Shown piece after piece: positions 1 to 7,239 of a stretch of DNA of 16,003 nt. Each line of letters starts with the position of its first letter. Within the stretch, counting starts at the first letter, position 1. The stretch lies in contig PWSL01000010.1 in the NCBI GenBank assembly GCA_003563255.1, positions 1-16,003 on the forward strand, written 5' to 3'. This DNA comes from Desulfonatronospira sp. GTDB taxonomy: Bacteria > Desulfobacterota > Desulfovibrionia > Desulfovibrionales > Desulfonatronovibrionaceae. The notes beneath the pieces are model-generated. The model was not told the origin of the DNA. It saw nothing but the letters and a program-made list of their open reading frames with translations, and made no database searches. The translations under genes were made by a program, and so were the position numbers.

Positions 1-117
1 AATTGGGGACAGGCACCCCCGCACTTATTTTTATTAAAAATGATCTTGGTTTTATTGGAAAAAATAAGTGCGGGGAGAGCCAGTCCCCGCAGGTCAATCA
101 TAAGTTTCGCTGTAGTG
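1..117. repeat. Palindromic repeat element, copy A (left end outside the window)
   Basis: The left core GGGGACAGGCAC (5-16) is followed by a 16-nt arm (17-32) that pairs perfectly with 60-75. The right core AGAGCCAGTCCCC lies at 76-88 and the outer right arm AAGTTTCGCTGTAGTG at 102-117. The matching outer left arm would lie upstream of base 1. The same architecture recurs at 4626-4769 and 15852-16003. No gene is visible in 1-216. Confidence 0.8.
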
Positions 118-131
118 TTACGGATTATTAT

Positions 132-185
132 AATAAGTGCGGGGAGCCAGTCCCCTTCGAGTTAAAATAATGTGTCGCTGTAGTG
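132..185. repeat. Extra right half of the palindromic repeat, copy B
   Basis: AATAAGTGCGGGG (132-144), the core AGCCAGTCCCC (145-155) and the arm ATGTGTCGCTGTAGTG (170-185) repeat the right half of copy A (63-117) about 68 bp further on. No left half lies between them, so the left arm of copy A could pair with either right arm. The element ends about 30 bp before the ccmF start codon. Confidence 0.75.
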
Positions 186-216
186 CTAATCAACACCATA
201 ATAGTAGGAATTTTAC

Positions 217-2121
217 ATGCATTACCTGGGCTTTTTCGGGCTGCTGACCTCGCTTATTTTGATGATTTTGCTGGCTGGAGCCGCCTTTGCTGAGCTGTGG
301 AGAACCAGGAACTCAGGAGCGGAAATCACGCTCCTGCCCTGGCTGGAAAGAGGCCAGGCTGCTGTTTTGGCATTGGTTTCACTTAGTTCTTTTATACTGT
401 TGTGGGCCTTTGTTACCCGCGATTTTTCATTCTCGTACGTTTACCGCAACTCTGATGAGTTTCTGCCCATGCATTACCAGATTTCTGCTTTCTGGGCCGG
501 GCAGGAGGGATCCCTGCTGTTCTGGCTCTGGATTGTGGTAATAATGGGCGGTATCTGGCTCTTGTCCCCGGTGTACAGGTCTCTGGCCCGGGAAACCAAA
601 GCCTGGTTCTGGGGACTTATGTTCATAATCCAGTCTTTTTTACTGCTCATGCTCACCGGACCCAGCAACCCTTTTATGGTGCTTCAGCCTGCTCCCGTGG
701 GCGGCGGGGGCCTTAATCCCCTGCTGCAAAATGTGGGCATGCTCTTTCATCCGCCCATGACGTTTCTGGGCTATGCCGGGTTTACCATTCCGGCCTGCCT
801 GGCCCTGGCCGGCTGGCTGAGCGGTGATCAGCGCAGCTGGATTTTCCAGTGCCGCAACTGGGTGCTTTTTGCCTGGGTCATGCTTACCGGCGGAGCCATA
901 CTTCTTGGCGGATGGTGGGCCTATATGGAACTGGGCTGGGGCGGATACTGGGCCTGGGACCCGGTGGAAAACGCCTCCCTGATCCCGTGGCTGATCAGCA
1001 CGGCCTTTCTGCACACGGCTATTGTGGGCAAACAGAGAAACGTACTGCACCGCTCCAATCTGATACTTATCAATCTTTCCCTGCTTACCTGCTTCTTCGC
1101 CACTTACCTTGTGCGCAGCGATGTCATCGAATCCCTGCATACCTTTGGAGGCCGGGGAGTGGGCGGACCTCTGATGATACTCATGCTGGCAGGGCTTGCT
1201 TTGACTCTATTTGTGGCCCTGGCCGGAAAAAAGCACCAAAGTGCTCTGGATACTCTGTGGAGCAAGCAGGGGCTGCTCATTGTGGTCTCCTGGATTTTTC
1301 TGGCCCTGGCCGTGATAGTGGCCATGGGGACCATGTGGCCGGTGATATCCAATATCTGGACCGAGAACCCCATGGGGCTGGGACCGGATTTCTACAACCG
1401 GGTCTGCCTGCCCCTGTTCACTGCAATGGCCCTGATCATGTGCGTATGTCCCTGGTTCAACTGGCGGCAGGGGGTGCTGGACATGCAGGGACTGCTGGCG
1501 GTGGTGTTGATTTTTGCAGTGTCCGTTGCCGGCCTCTGGATAGGAGGCGTGCGCGACTTTCTGCCCCTGGCTGCGGCTTCGGCTGGAACTGCGGGAATGG
1601 TGTCAATGATCTTTTATATTCTGTCCAGACGGGAAGTACGCCGTAGTCGTAAAGGATGGGGGGTTTACCTGGTGCACTTCGGCGTGGCTATGATTGTGCT
1701 GGGTGTTGCCTTCTCCGGCCCTTACCAGCAGGAGATACAGGTTCGGCTCAGTCAGGGGGAAAGTGCTGTGATAGACGGTTTTGAGGTTACCTATTCCGAT
1801 TTCAGGGAAGAGCATGAGCCGGGTGTCTCAATTTACGAGGCCCAACTGGACGTGACCAGAGAGGGCAAGGAAGTGGGCACCATGCTGCCCCAGCGCACCC
1901 TGCACCGCAATTTCGATCAGCCCTACTCGGAGGTCTCCACTATCTTTTCCCTGGGCAAGGAGCTTTACTCCACCATCCTGGGTTTTGACCCGGAGCTCAA
2001 TGTCACCTTCAAAATCAGTGTCAGCCCCCTGGTGAACTGGATCTGGATCGGCAGTATAATCCTTTGCCTGGCAATTTTTATGATTATGGGCAGGGTCCGG
2101 GTCAGGGACCCGGACAAATAA
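217..2121 (+). CDS. ccmF: Cytochrome c heme lyase subunit CcmF
   Basis: CcmF is the membrane heme lyase subunit of system I cytochrome c maturation. It takes heme from holo-CcmE and helps attach it to CXXCH motifs of apocytochromes on the periplasmic face. The 634 residues match the usual family length of about 630-660, with many hydrophobic segments. The tryptophan-rich WWD domain runs over residues 231-252 (GGWWAYMELGWGGYWAWDP, then VEN). Candidate heme-ligand histidines are H178 (LFHPPMTFLGY) and H308 (ESLHTF) on the periplasmic side, and H266 and H487 (YLVHFG) in membrane segments; they match the four conserved CcmF histidines known from E. coli. The start has AGGAA at 206-210, 6 nt before ATG. 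The gene leads the visible ccm cluster; ccmE may lie upstream, outside the window. Repeat elements flank it on both sides. Confidence 0.96.
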   Translation: MHYLGFFGLLTSLILMILLAGAAFAELWRTRNSGAEITLLPWLERGQAAVLALVSLSSFILLWAFVTRDFSFSYVYRNSDEFLPMHYQISAFWAGQEGSLLFWLWIVVIMGGIWLLSPVYRSLARETKAWFWGLMFIIQSFLLLMLTGPSNPFMVLQPAPVGGGGLNPLLQNVGMLFHPPMTFLGYAGFTIPACLALAGWLSGDQRSWIFQCRNWVLFAWVMLTGGAILLGGWWAYMELGWGGYWAWDPVENASLIPWLISTAFLHTAIVGKQRNVLHRSNLILINLSLLTCFFATYLVRSDVIESLHTFGGRGVGGPLMILMLAGLALTLFVALAGKKHQSALDTLWSKQGLLIVVSWIFLALAVIVAMGTMWPVISNIWTENPMGLGPDFYNRVCLPLFTAMALIMCVCPWFNWRQGVLDMQGLLAVVLIFAVSVAGLWIGGVRDFLPLAAASAGTAGMVSMIFYILSRREVRRSRKGWGVYLVHFGVAMIVLGVAFSGPYQQEIQVRLSQGESAVIDGFEVTYSDFREEHEPGVSIYEAQLDVTREGKEVGTMLPQRTLHRNFDQPYSEVSTIFSLGKELYSTILGFDPELNVTFKISVSPLVNWIWIGSIILCLAIFMIMGRVRVRDPDK

Positions 2122-2224
2122 CAGTCCCCGCGACATTTTTCCTGCACAAATGCAAAAATTTCAAAGGCGAAATTATCAGAAGCTGCACAATCATTACATA
2201 GCGGGGACAGTCCCCTGGAGTTGT
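2122..2224. repeat. Intergenic repeat remnants between ccmF and ccmA
   Basis: CAGTCCCCGC just after the ccmF stop is complementary, apart from the edge, to GCGGGGACAG at 2201-2210. The latter is part of GGGGACAGTCCCC (2203-2215), itself a palindrome around a central A. These share the GGGGACAG/GTCCCC core of the repeat family but lack the CACTACAGCG outer arms, so this is a diverged copy or a sister type. Confidence 0.5.
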
Positions 2225-2263
2225 GCCATTAGTCACCATCGAGGACTCCCCCTGAATAGTTAC
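2225..2263. repeat. Half copy of the GTAACCATTCAGGGGG inverted-repeat element
   Basis: This stretch, from GCCATTAGTCACCATCGAGG to the CCCCCTGAATAGTTAC end, aligns with 5644-5680 (GCCATCAGCCATAACCGAGG, then CCCCCTGAATGGTTAC). There are only a few substitutions and one or two gaps. The left arm of the full element at 5617-5633 is absent here. It lies about 27 bp before ccmA. Confidence 0.65.
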
Positions 2264-2289
2264 CTGTTTAGAAACAAGTTGATTCTGCA

Positions 2290-2970
2290 ATGCATGAGAA
2301 TATAAATCCAGATGTGCTGCTGGAGCTGGACCGGGTCAGTCATTTTTTTGATGACCGGCTGGTTTTTAAAAATATCAGCTTAAAGCTGCCCAGGGGGGAG
2401 GTAATGCTGCTTGCAGGCCCCAACGGGGCAGGCAAAACCACCCTGGTACACATAATGACCGGACTCATCTCTCCCACCAGCGGGACTGTGCTGTCGGGAG
2501 TGCCCAGCGAGAAGACAGCCTATCTGGGGCATCACACGTTTATATATCCGGGGTTGAGCGGCCTGGAAAACCTCAGGTTCTGGGCCGGGATGTATCGGCT
2601 GCACAAAAGCCTGGAGGAACTGGAAGATCTGCTGGCACTGGTGGGGCTCAAGGGATTTATGCATGAAAACGCCCGCACCTTTTCCAGGGGCATGGCCCAG
2701 AGGCTTAGTCTGGCCAGAGTGTTGATGCTGCAGCCGGATATTTTTTTTCTGGACGAACCAGCCACCGGCATGGATGCTCAGTCCAGACAGATGCTTCGAA
2801 ACGAGATTTCAAAGGCCAGGCACAGGGGGGCATCTCTGGTTTGGGTCAGTCACAGCCTGCAGGAAGACCTGGACCAGGCTGACAAGGTCCTGTACCTGGA
2901 GAATAAAAAGCAGGCCTTTTTCGGTCTGACAAGTGATTTTAAAGATGTCCTGCAGGAGAGGCTGCATTGA
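2290..2970 (+). CDS. ccmA: Heme exporter ATP-binding subunit CcmA
   Basis: CcmA is the cytoplasmic ATPase of the CcmABCD complex, which uses ATP to release heme-loaded CcmE from CcmC/CcmD. The 226-residue protein has all ABC motifs in order: Walker A GPNGAGKT (43-50), signature FSRGMAQR (131-138), Walker B IFFLDEP (151-157) and the switch histidine H188 (WVSHS). It is slightly longer than the usual 200-210 residues because of an N-terminal extension. The ATG at 2290 has only a weak ribosome-binding site, so the exact start is less certain than the gene. Its stop codon overlaps the ccmB start (TTGA, 2967-2970), which suggests translational coupling. The spacer from ccmF is full of repeats. Confidence 0.94.
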   Translation: MHENINPDVLLELDRVSHFFDDRLVFKNISLKLPRGEVMLLAGPNGAGKTTLVHIMTGLISPTSGTVLSGVPSEKTAYLGHHTFIYPGLSGLENLRFWAGMYRLHKSLEELEDLLALVGLKGFMHENARTFSRGMAQRLSLARVLMLQPDIFFLDEPATGMDAQSRQMLRNEISKARHRGASLVWVSHSLQEDLDQADKVLYLENKKQAFFGLTSDFKDVLQERLH

Positions 2971-3641
2971 CTCCCAGACCACTGGCACTCATGGCCAAGG
3001 ATCTGAGGCTGGTGTTTGCAGATGGTGCAGGCATTGTTCAGCCGGTGTTGCTGGGCCTGATCCTGGTGTTTGTGTTCAGCCTTTCCACCCCGGTGGGGCA
3101 TGACGTATCAGCCCAGGCTGCGGCCGCAATATTCTGGCTGGCCACCAGCTTTGCCATGATCCTGGTCTTCAACACTCTGTACAGCAGCGAAGGGTCCAAC
3201 CAGTCCAGGATAGGGCTTTTGCTCGCCCCCATGCCGATACAGTATATCTGGATAGGCAAGGCCCTGGCCGGGGGGGTGCTGCTACTCATGGCTCAGCTGG
3301 TATTTTTACCGGCAATAGTTGTTTTTCTGGGCCAGGACGAGGTGACAGCCTGGCCCATGGTCCTGGGGTGTATCCTGCTGGTAGACTGGGGCCTGGTGGC
3401 GGTCGGCTCCCTTCTGGGGGCCATGTCCCAGGGGCACAGCGCCAGGGACTCGCTTTTAAGCGTAGTGATCTTTCCATTGCTGATACCGGTACTGCTTGCT
3501 GGAATCAGCATGGGGTCTTATTTTCTGGGAGACGGTTCAGGAGAGGACCTTGGGTCCTGGATAGGGGTGGTGCTGGCTTTCAATGCCCTGTTCACCGGAG
3601 CTGCACTGCTTTTATTTCCGTTTATATACGGGGAGTATTGA
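2967..3641 (+). CDS. ccmB: Heme exporter membrane subunit CcmB
   Basis: CcmB is the polytopic membrane partner of CcmA in the CcmABCD complex. The 224-residue protein has the family pattern: a short cytoplasmic N-terminus with AKDLRL, then about six hydrophobic segments and a C-terminal YGEY. The start is TTG at 2967, chosen because AGGAGAG (2954-2960) lies 6 nt upstream and because it overlaps the ccmA stop by 4 nt. A later ATG at 2992 would remove the residues just before the conserved AKDLRL stretch and has no comparable ribosome-binding site. About 100 bp containing a degenerate repeat separate it from ccmC. Confidence 0.92.
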   Translation: MTPRPLALMAKDLRLVFADGAGIVQPVLLGLILVFVFSLSTPVGHDVSAQAAAAIFWLATSFAMILVFNTLYSSEGSNQSRIGLLLAPMPIQYIWIGKALAGGVLLLMAQLVFLPAIVVFLGQDEVTAWPMVLGCILLVDWGLVAVGSLLGAMSQGHSARDSLLSVVIFPLLIPVLLAGISMGSYFLGDGSGEDLGSWIGVVLAFNALFTGAALLLFPFIYGEY

Positions 3642-3660
3642 GTTTTTTTGTAATAACTGC

Positions 3661-3724
3661 CTCAATTGGGGACAGGCACACTCGCATCATTGCAGGCTCA
3701 GACAAGGGTTTCTCTGTAGCATTA
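3661..3724. repeat. Degenerate copy D of the palindromic repeat, between ccmB and ccmC
   Basis: CTCAATTGGGGACAGGCAC (3661-3679) matches 4661-4679 with one difference, which identifies the left core. GGGTTTCTCTGTAGCATTA (3706-3724) resembles the right arm plus flank AAGTTTCGCTGTAGTGTTA seen at 102-120. The inner stem is no longer self-complementary, so this looks like a decayed or internally deleted copy. Confidence 0.55.
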
Positions 3725-3743
3725 TTCAGCATGAGAAAATGAC

Positions 3744-4442
3744 ATGAAGGACAACAGCTCACTTACATCCCTGGCCGGGCCCCTGGCCCTGGCCGGAGGG
3801 GCGGCCATGGTGCTGGCTCAGTATTTCATCTGGGTTTATGCCCCTGTGGAAGTCACTATGGGTCAGGTGCAGAAGATATTTTACCTGCACCTTCCAGTGG
3901 CCTGGTGGGGGATGATATGTTTCTTCATTGTTTTTTGCGCCAGTATTGGATTTCTGATAAGAAAAAGTCCAGGTATGGACCAGCTGGCCTCGTCTGCGGC
4001 AGAGGTGGGCCTTTTGTATACCACTCTGGCCCTGGCCACGGGTTCTCTATGGGCCAGGATTTCCTGGAACACATGGTGGACCTGGGACCCCAGGCTTTCC
4101 ACAGCACTTATCATGTGGTTTATTTACGCCGGGTACCTGGTGCTGCGTCAGTCCATAGAAGGCCGGCGCAAGATGCGTATGGTGGCGGCGGTCCTTGGAG
4201 TGGTGGCTTTTTTGAATGTTCCGCTGGTATTTATGTCGGCCCGCATATGGCGAAGCATTCACCCAGCGGTGTTCGCCTCCGAAGGTGGAGGCCTGGAACC
4301 GGAAATGTTGACTACTGTCATAGTCTGCGTAGCTGCCATGGGTCTGGTGACCGCGGCGCTTATCCTGTTACGCTTTCGGCAGAAGAACCTGCAGGAAAGG
4401 CTCTGGAGTCTTTATGCATCCGATAGCAGGTTTAACGGCTGA
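3744..4442 (+). CDS. ccmC: Heme exporter/heme-handling protein CcmC
   Basis: CcmC binds heme at the periplasmic face and loads it onto CcmE; it belongs to the same heme-handling family as CcmF. The 232-residue protein has about six membrane segments. The WWD motif is at residues 108-116 (WNTWWTWDP), and the two flanking conserved histidines are H49 (IFYLHLP) and H173 (RSIHPAVF). The ATG at 3744 is preceded by a modest GAGAAA at 3733-3738. Gaps carrying repeats lie on both sides, so co-transcription with ccmB and ccmD is inferred from order and strand. No frameshift or missing motif is visible. Confidence 0.95.
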   Translation: MKDNSSLTSLAGPLALAGGAAMVLAQYFIWVYAPVEVTMGQVQKIFYLHLPVAWWGMICFFIVFCASIGFLIRKSPGMDQLASSAAEVGLLYTTLALATGSLWARISWNTWWTWDPRLSTALIMWFIYAGYLVLRQSIEGRRKMRMVAAVLGVVAFLNVPLVFMSARIWRSIHPAVFASEGGGLEPEMLTTVIVCVAAMGLVTAALILLRFRQKNLQERLWSLYASDSRFNG

Positions 4443-4465
4443 CAGTATTATGGCTTGAGAGTTCT

Positions 4466-4500
4466 TAGCGGAGACAGTCCCGGTGCCAGGCGCTGAACAG
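4466..4500. repeat. Diverged repeat core with GCGCTGAACAG motif
   Basis: GGAGACAGTCCCGG resembles the GGGGACAGTCCCC palindrome at 2203-2215. It is followed by GCGCTGAACAG (4490-4500), the reverse complement of the CTGTTCAGCGC motif found at 10046-10056 and, with one change, at 15891-15900. It forms the first part of the 369-bp ccmC-ccmD gap. I see nothing recognisable in 4501-4625. Confidence 0.4.
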
Positions 4501-4625
4501 TCTGTTTTCTGAAAATATTGGATGCACCTGCAAAAGGCTTTTAGCAGGGACAATTACCAAAAATGCAAGCAAAATGTTTTCTTAACGACCAACATGATGG
4601 TTTGAAATTTTCACTAAGCGCCTAA

Positions 4626-4769
4626 CACTACAGCGAAACTTATAAAATACAGTATGGCATCTCAATTGGGTACAGGCACTTTTGCCGATGGAAAACTGTC
4701 AACTGCTCAAAAATCCCGGCGGCAAAAGAGCCTGTCCCCTTCCAGCTTAAATCAAGTGTCGCTGTAGTG
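4626..4769. repeat. Complete copy E of the palindromic repeat element (144 bp)
   Basis: This is the only copy whose two ends are both intact in the window. The outer arms CACTACAGCGAAACTT (4626-4641) and AAGTGTCGCTGTAGTG (4754-4769) are complementary with one mismatch. Inside are the left core GGGTACAGGCAC (4668-4679), the stem arm TTTTGCCG (4680-4687), a loop, the stem arm CGGCAAAA (4720-4727) and the right core GAGCCTGTCCCC (4728-4739). No open reading frame of note lies within it. It ends 42 bp before ccmD. The structure suits a REP/BIME-like or MITE-like element; no transposase is present to confirm that. Confidence 0.85.
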
Positions 4770-4811
4770 GTAAATGGTTTAACTCTTACCAAACAAAAAA
4801 AAGGTTTGATT

Positions 4812-4940
4812 ATGACATATCTCATCGCGAGCAATGTGGTTGTCTGGCTGGGGATCGGGGGATACCTCTTTTTCCTGGCTGTTGGACAGAAAAAGCTTGA
4901 GAAAAAGATCAGGCAGCTGGAGGTCATGCACCATGAATAG
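4812..4940 (+). CDS. ccmD: Small membrane protein CcmD of heme export
   Basis: CcmD is a very small single-span protein that joins CcmC and CcmE and is needed to release heme-loaded CcmE. This 42-residue reading frame has a hydrophobic N-terminal span (residues 3-24, containing VVVWLGIGGYLFFLAV). A basic, coiled tail QKKLEKKIRQLE follows at 26-37. This is the CcmD pattern: one helix with a tyrosine in its second half, then charged residues with spaced leucines and an arginine. AAGG at 4801-4804 lies 7 nt before the ATG. The position after ccmC and the 8-nt overlap with the next gene (ATGAATAG) support it. It is short enough to be missed by automatic gene calling. Confidence 0.85.
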   Translation: MTYLIASNVVVWLGIGGYLFFLAVGQKKLEKKIRQLEVMHHE

Positions 4941-5514
4941 CAGCCTTTTATCCCCTTCCGCCATGCAGAGAACGGTTGTGGTTTTCGCGCTTCTAGGCCT
5001 GGCAGTGATCTTTTTATCTTCCATCTGGTACAGGATCCAGTCTCCCTCACTGGTAGTTGAAACCCATGCCAGGCAGGCGGATCAGCAGATGATGGCGCGC
5101 ATAGCCGGTCTGATGCAGGAGGTGCAGGAAAACCCTGAAAATCTGCATGCCATACTGGATCTGGCAGGTTTTTTCATGCAGAACGAGGAATGGGACAGGG
5201 CTTATTCGTTCTGGAACAGGGCCCTGGAGCTGGATCCTGATCATCAGCTGGCTTTGAACCAGGCAGGGTTTACACTGTTTCGGATGGGGGAACATGCCCG
5301 GGCCAGGGATAAGTTCAAAAGGCTTTTAGAGATAAACCCTGAAAATCATCAGGGGCATTACAACCTGGCCATAATTTACAAGTATTATCTGGATGATCAG
5401 GAAATGGCCAGGGAGCATTTTCAAACCATCCTGAAGCTGGATCCAGACAACCAGGAACTGCTGGAAAGGGTGCGCCAAGAACTGGAAACTCCAGCCCCGG
5501 GTGAGGGAACATAG
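4933..5514 (+). CDS. Membrane-anchored TPR protein of the ccm cluster (CcmI-like)
   Basis: This 193-residue protein has one N-terminal membrane helix (about residues 13-32) and a soluble part with about three tetratricopeptide repeats (about 69-102, 103-136 and 137-171). A repeated WDRA..FWNRALELDP-like pattern marks them. In system I, CcmI or the C-terminal part of CcmH uses TPR repeats to hold apocytochrome c for heme attachment; a similar chaperone role is inferred from the context. The start is ATG at 4933, not the in-frame ATG at 4834. GGAGG (4919-4923) lies 9 nt upstream, and the start overlaps the ccmD stop. The upstream extension is simply ccmD read in another frame. No ccmG or ccmH is visible in the window. 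Confidence 0.85.
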   Translation: MNSSLLSPSAMQRTVVVFALLGLAVIFLSSIWYRIQSPSLVVETHARQADQQMMARIAGLMQEVQENPENLHAILDLAGFFMQNEEWDRAYSFWNRALELDPDHQLALNQAGFTLFRMGEHARARDKFKRLLEINPENHQGHYNLAIIYKYYLDDQEMAREHFQTILKLDPDNQELLERVRQELETPAPGEGT

Positions 5515-5548
5515 AAAATTGTTTCAAGGAGCTGGCTTTGTTTCGCGT

Positions 5549-5578
5549 TTGACAGAGTCAAGGCATTCCCGGTAACAA
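5549..5578 (+). promoter_or_regulatory. Possible promoter upstream of guaB
   Basis: A perfect -35 box TTGACA (5549-5554) is followed after 18 bp by TAACAA (5573-5578), a poor -10 box matching the consensus at three positions. It lies in the 237-bp gap before guaB, on the correct strand. It would give a leader of about 165 nt containing the inverted repeat at 5617-5680. I see no purine-riboswitch-like core in this leader. Confidence 0.3.
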
Positions 5579-5616
5579 AGAAACATTAAATACTTTTTGT
5601 TTTTTGTTGATGTAAG

Positions 5617-5680
5617 GTAACCATTCAGGGGGTGCCGGAACCGGCCATCAGCCATAACCGAGGACCCCCTGAATGGTTAC
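5617..5680. repeat. 17-bp perfect inverted repeat element before guaB
   Basis: GTAACCATTCAGGGGGT (5617-5633) and its exact reverse complement (5664-5680) enclose a 30-nt loop. The loop itself contains GCCGG-AA-CCGGC (5634-5645), so the whole could form a double-hairpin or cruciform structure. A partial copy of the loop and right arm is found at 2225-2263, which shows it is a dispersed repeat. No U-tract follows it, so it does not look like an intrinsic terminator. Confidence 0.75.
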
Positions 5681-5751
5681 GTGCCGTATACTAATGGCTG
5701 AACTGTTACCTCTTAAGTATCGTCATACCGTCTAAACCGACTGGAGGGGGA

Positions 5752-7209
5752 ATGGATAAGATTTGGGGCCAGGGATTAACCTTTGACGATGTCTTGCTGG
5801 TGCCGGACTACTCCGAAGTACTGCCCGAGGAGACCAACCTGAAAACCTGGCTTACTCCTGAGATAGAGCTGAATATTCCTTTGCTCAGCGCAGCCATGGA
5901 TACTGTAACAGAAGCAGATATGGCTATTTCCATGGCCCGTGCCGGAGGCGTGGGGGTGGTGCACAAGAATATGAGCATCGAGGAGCAGCGCCAGGAGGTG
6001 GAAAGAGTCAAAAAGTCTGAAAGCGGCATGATTGTGGATCCGGTCACAGTGCATCCGCATGACGACGTGGAAAAGGTGCTGCGCCTCATGTCTGATTATC
6101 GTATTTCCGGTTTGCCCGTGGAAGATAAAGGTCGCCTGGCAGGCATCGTGACCAACCGCGACGTACGTTTTGTAAGCGACATGAAGACCAGGGTGGACCA
6201 GGTTATGACCAGCAAAAACCTTGTTACAGTACCGGAGGGCACCACCCTGGCCGAGGCCAAGGACATCCTGCAGAAGAACAAGATCGAAAAACTCCTGGTA
6301 GTTGAGAACGGGGACAAGCTCAAAGGCCTTATCACTATCAAGGATATAGAAAAGATCAAGAAGTATCCCCATGCCTGCAAGGACGAGATGGGCAGGCTCA
6401 GAGTCGGTGCCGCGGTGGGCACCGGCGATTATATGACAGCCAGGGTGGAGGCCCTTATCAAGGCCGGCTCAGATTTTATTATCCTGGATTCAGCCCATGG
6501 ACACTCTAGAAATATTATTCAGGGTGTTAAAGATATTAAAGATGCTTTTCCACATTGCCAGCTGATAGCCGGCAACGTAGCCACTTACGAAGGGGCCAAG
6601 GCCCTGGTGGATGCCGGGGTGGACGCGGTAAAGGTGGGCATCGGACCTGGTTCTATCTGCACTACAAGGGTAGTAGCCGGAGTAGGCGTTCCGCAGGTCA
6701 CGGCGGTGCTGGAATGCAGCAGGGCCTGTCGGGAAAAGGGTTGCCGCGTTGTTGCTGACGGCGGGGTCAAGTTTTCCGGGGATGTAATAAAAGCTCTAGT
6801 GGCCGGGGCGGATACGGTCATGATGGGCAGCATGCTGGCAGGAACCACTGAAAGCCCCGGGGAAACAATCCTGTACCAGGGGCGTACCTATAAGATTTAC
6901 CGCGGCATGGGTTCTATAGATGCCATGCGGGAAGGCAGCAGTGATCGCTACTTTCAGGACAAGAGCAGCAAGCTGGTGCCGGAAGGTATAGTGGGCAGGG
7001 TGCCCTTCAAGGGGCCTGCAGGAGATACCATTTACCAGTTGACAGGCGGGGTACGGTCTGGAATGGGTTACCTGGGATGCGCCACTGTCAAAGAGCTGCA
7101 GGAAAAGGGGCGCTTTTTGACCATGACCCCGGCCGGCTATCGCGAAAGTCACGTGCATGACGTCATTATCACCAAGGAAGCACCCAACTACCGCATAGAG
7201 AATTATTAA
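5752..7209 (+). CDS. guaB: Inosine-5'-monophosphate dehydrogenase
   Basis: The enzyme oxidises IMP to XMP with NAD+, the first committed step to guanine nucleotides, in the cytoplasm. The 485 residues match the usual bacterial length of about 485-490. A TIM-barrel catalytic domain is interrupted by a pair of CBS domains at about residues 95-210. The catalytic loop is GPGSICTTR with C303, and the phosphate- and IMP-binding stretches DGGVKFSGD and YRGMGS (383-388) follow. The start is ATG at 5752 with a strong GGAGG (5743-5747), though the 4-nt spacing is short. It is followed after 30 nt by guaA, so both GMP-forming steps are probably co-transcribed. Confidence 0.98.
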   Translation: MDKIWGQGLTFDDVLLVPDYSEVLPEETNLKTWLTPEIELNIPLLSAAMDTVTEADMAISMARAGGVGVVHKNMSIEEQRQEVERVKKSESGMIVDPVTVHPHDDVEKVLRLMSDYRISGLPVEDKGRLAGIVTNRDVRFVSDMKTRVDQVMTSKNLVTVPEGTTLAEAKDILQKNKIEKLLVVENGDKLKGLITIKDIEKIKKYPHACKDEMGRLRVGAAVGTGDYMTARVEALIKAGSDFIILDSAHGHSRNIIQGVKDIKDAFPHCQLIAGNVATYEGAKALVDAGVDAVKVGIGPGSICTTRVVAGVGVPQVTAVLECSRACREKGCRVVADGGVKFSGDVIKALVAGADTVMMGSMLAGTTESPGETILYQGRTYKIYRGMGSIDAMREGSSDRYFQDKSSKLVPEGIVGRVPFKGPAGDTIYQLTGGVRSGMGYLGCATVKELQEKGRFLTMTPAGYRESHVHDVIITKEAPNYRIENY

Positions 7210-7239
7210 TCAGTATCTTTAGACACAGGCATTATCAGC

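Noticed and set aside
1..185. CRISPR-like array from the repeated GGGGAC/CAGTCCCC units
   Set aside because: The units are not regularly spaced direct repeats with unique spacers; they form palindromic elements scattered over the window, and no cas gene is present.
640..1140. Long minus-strand frame opposite ccmF (166 residues)
   Set aside because: It lies wholly within the conserved ccmF sequence, has no recognisable domain, and is best explained by GC-rich codon use on the opposite strand.
4834..4932. N-terminal extension of the TPR protein from ATG 4834
   Set aside because: This stretch codes for CcmD in another frame, and the GGAGG before 4933 marks the real start followed by a membrane anchor.
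5515..5751. Purine riboswitch in the guaB leader
   Set aside because: No conserved three-way-junction core or terminator/antiterminator pair is visible; the only strong structure is the dispersed inverted repeat.
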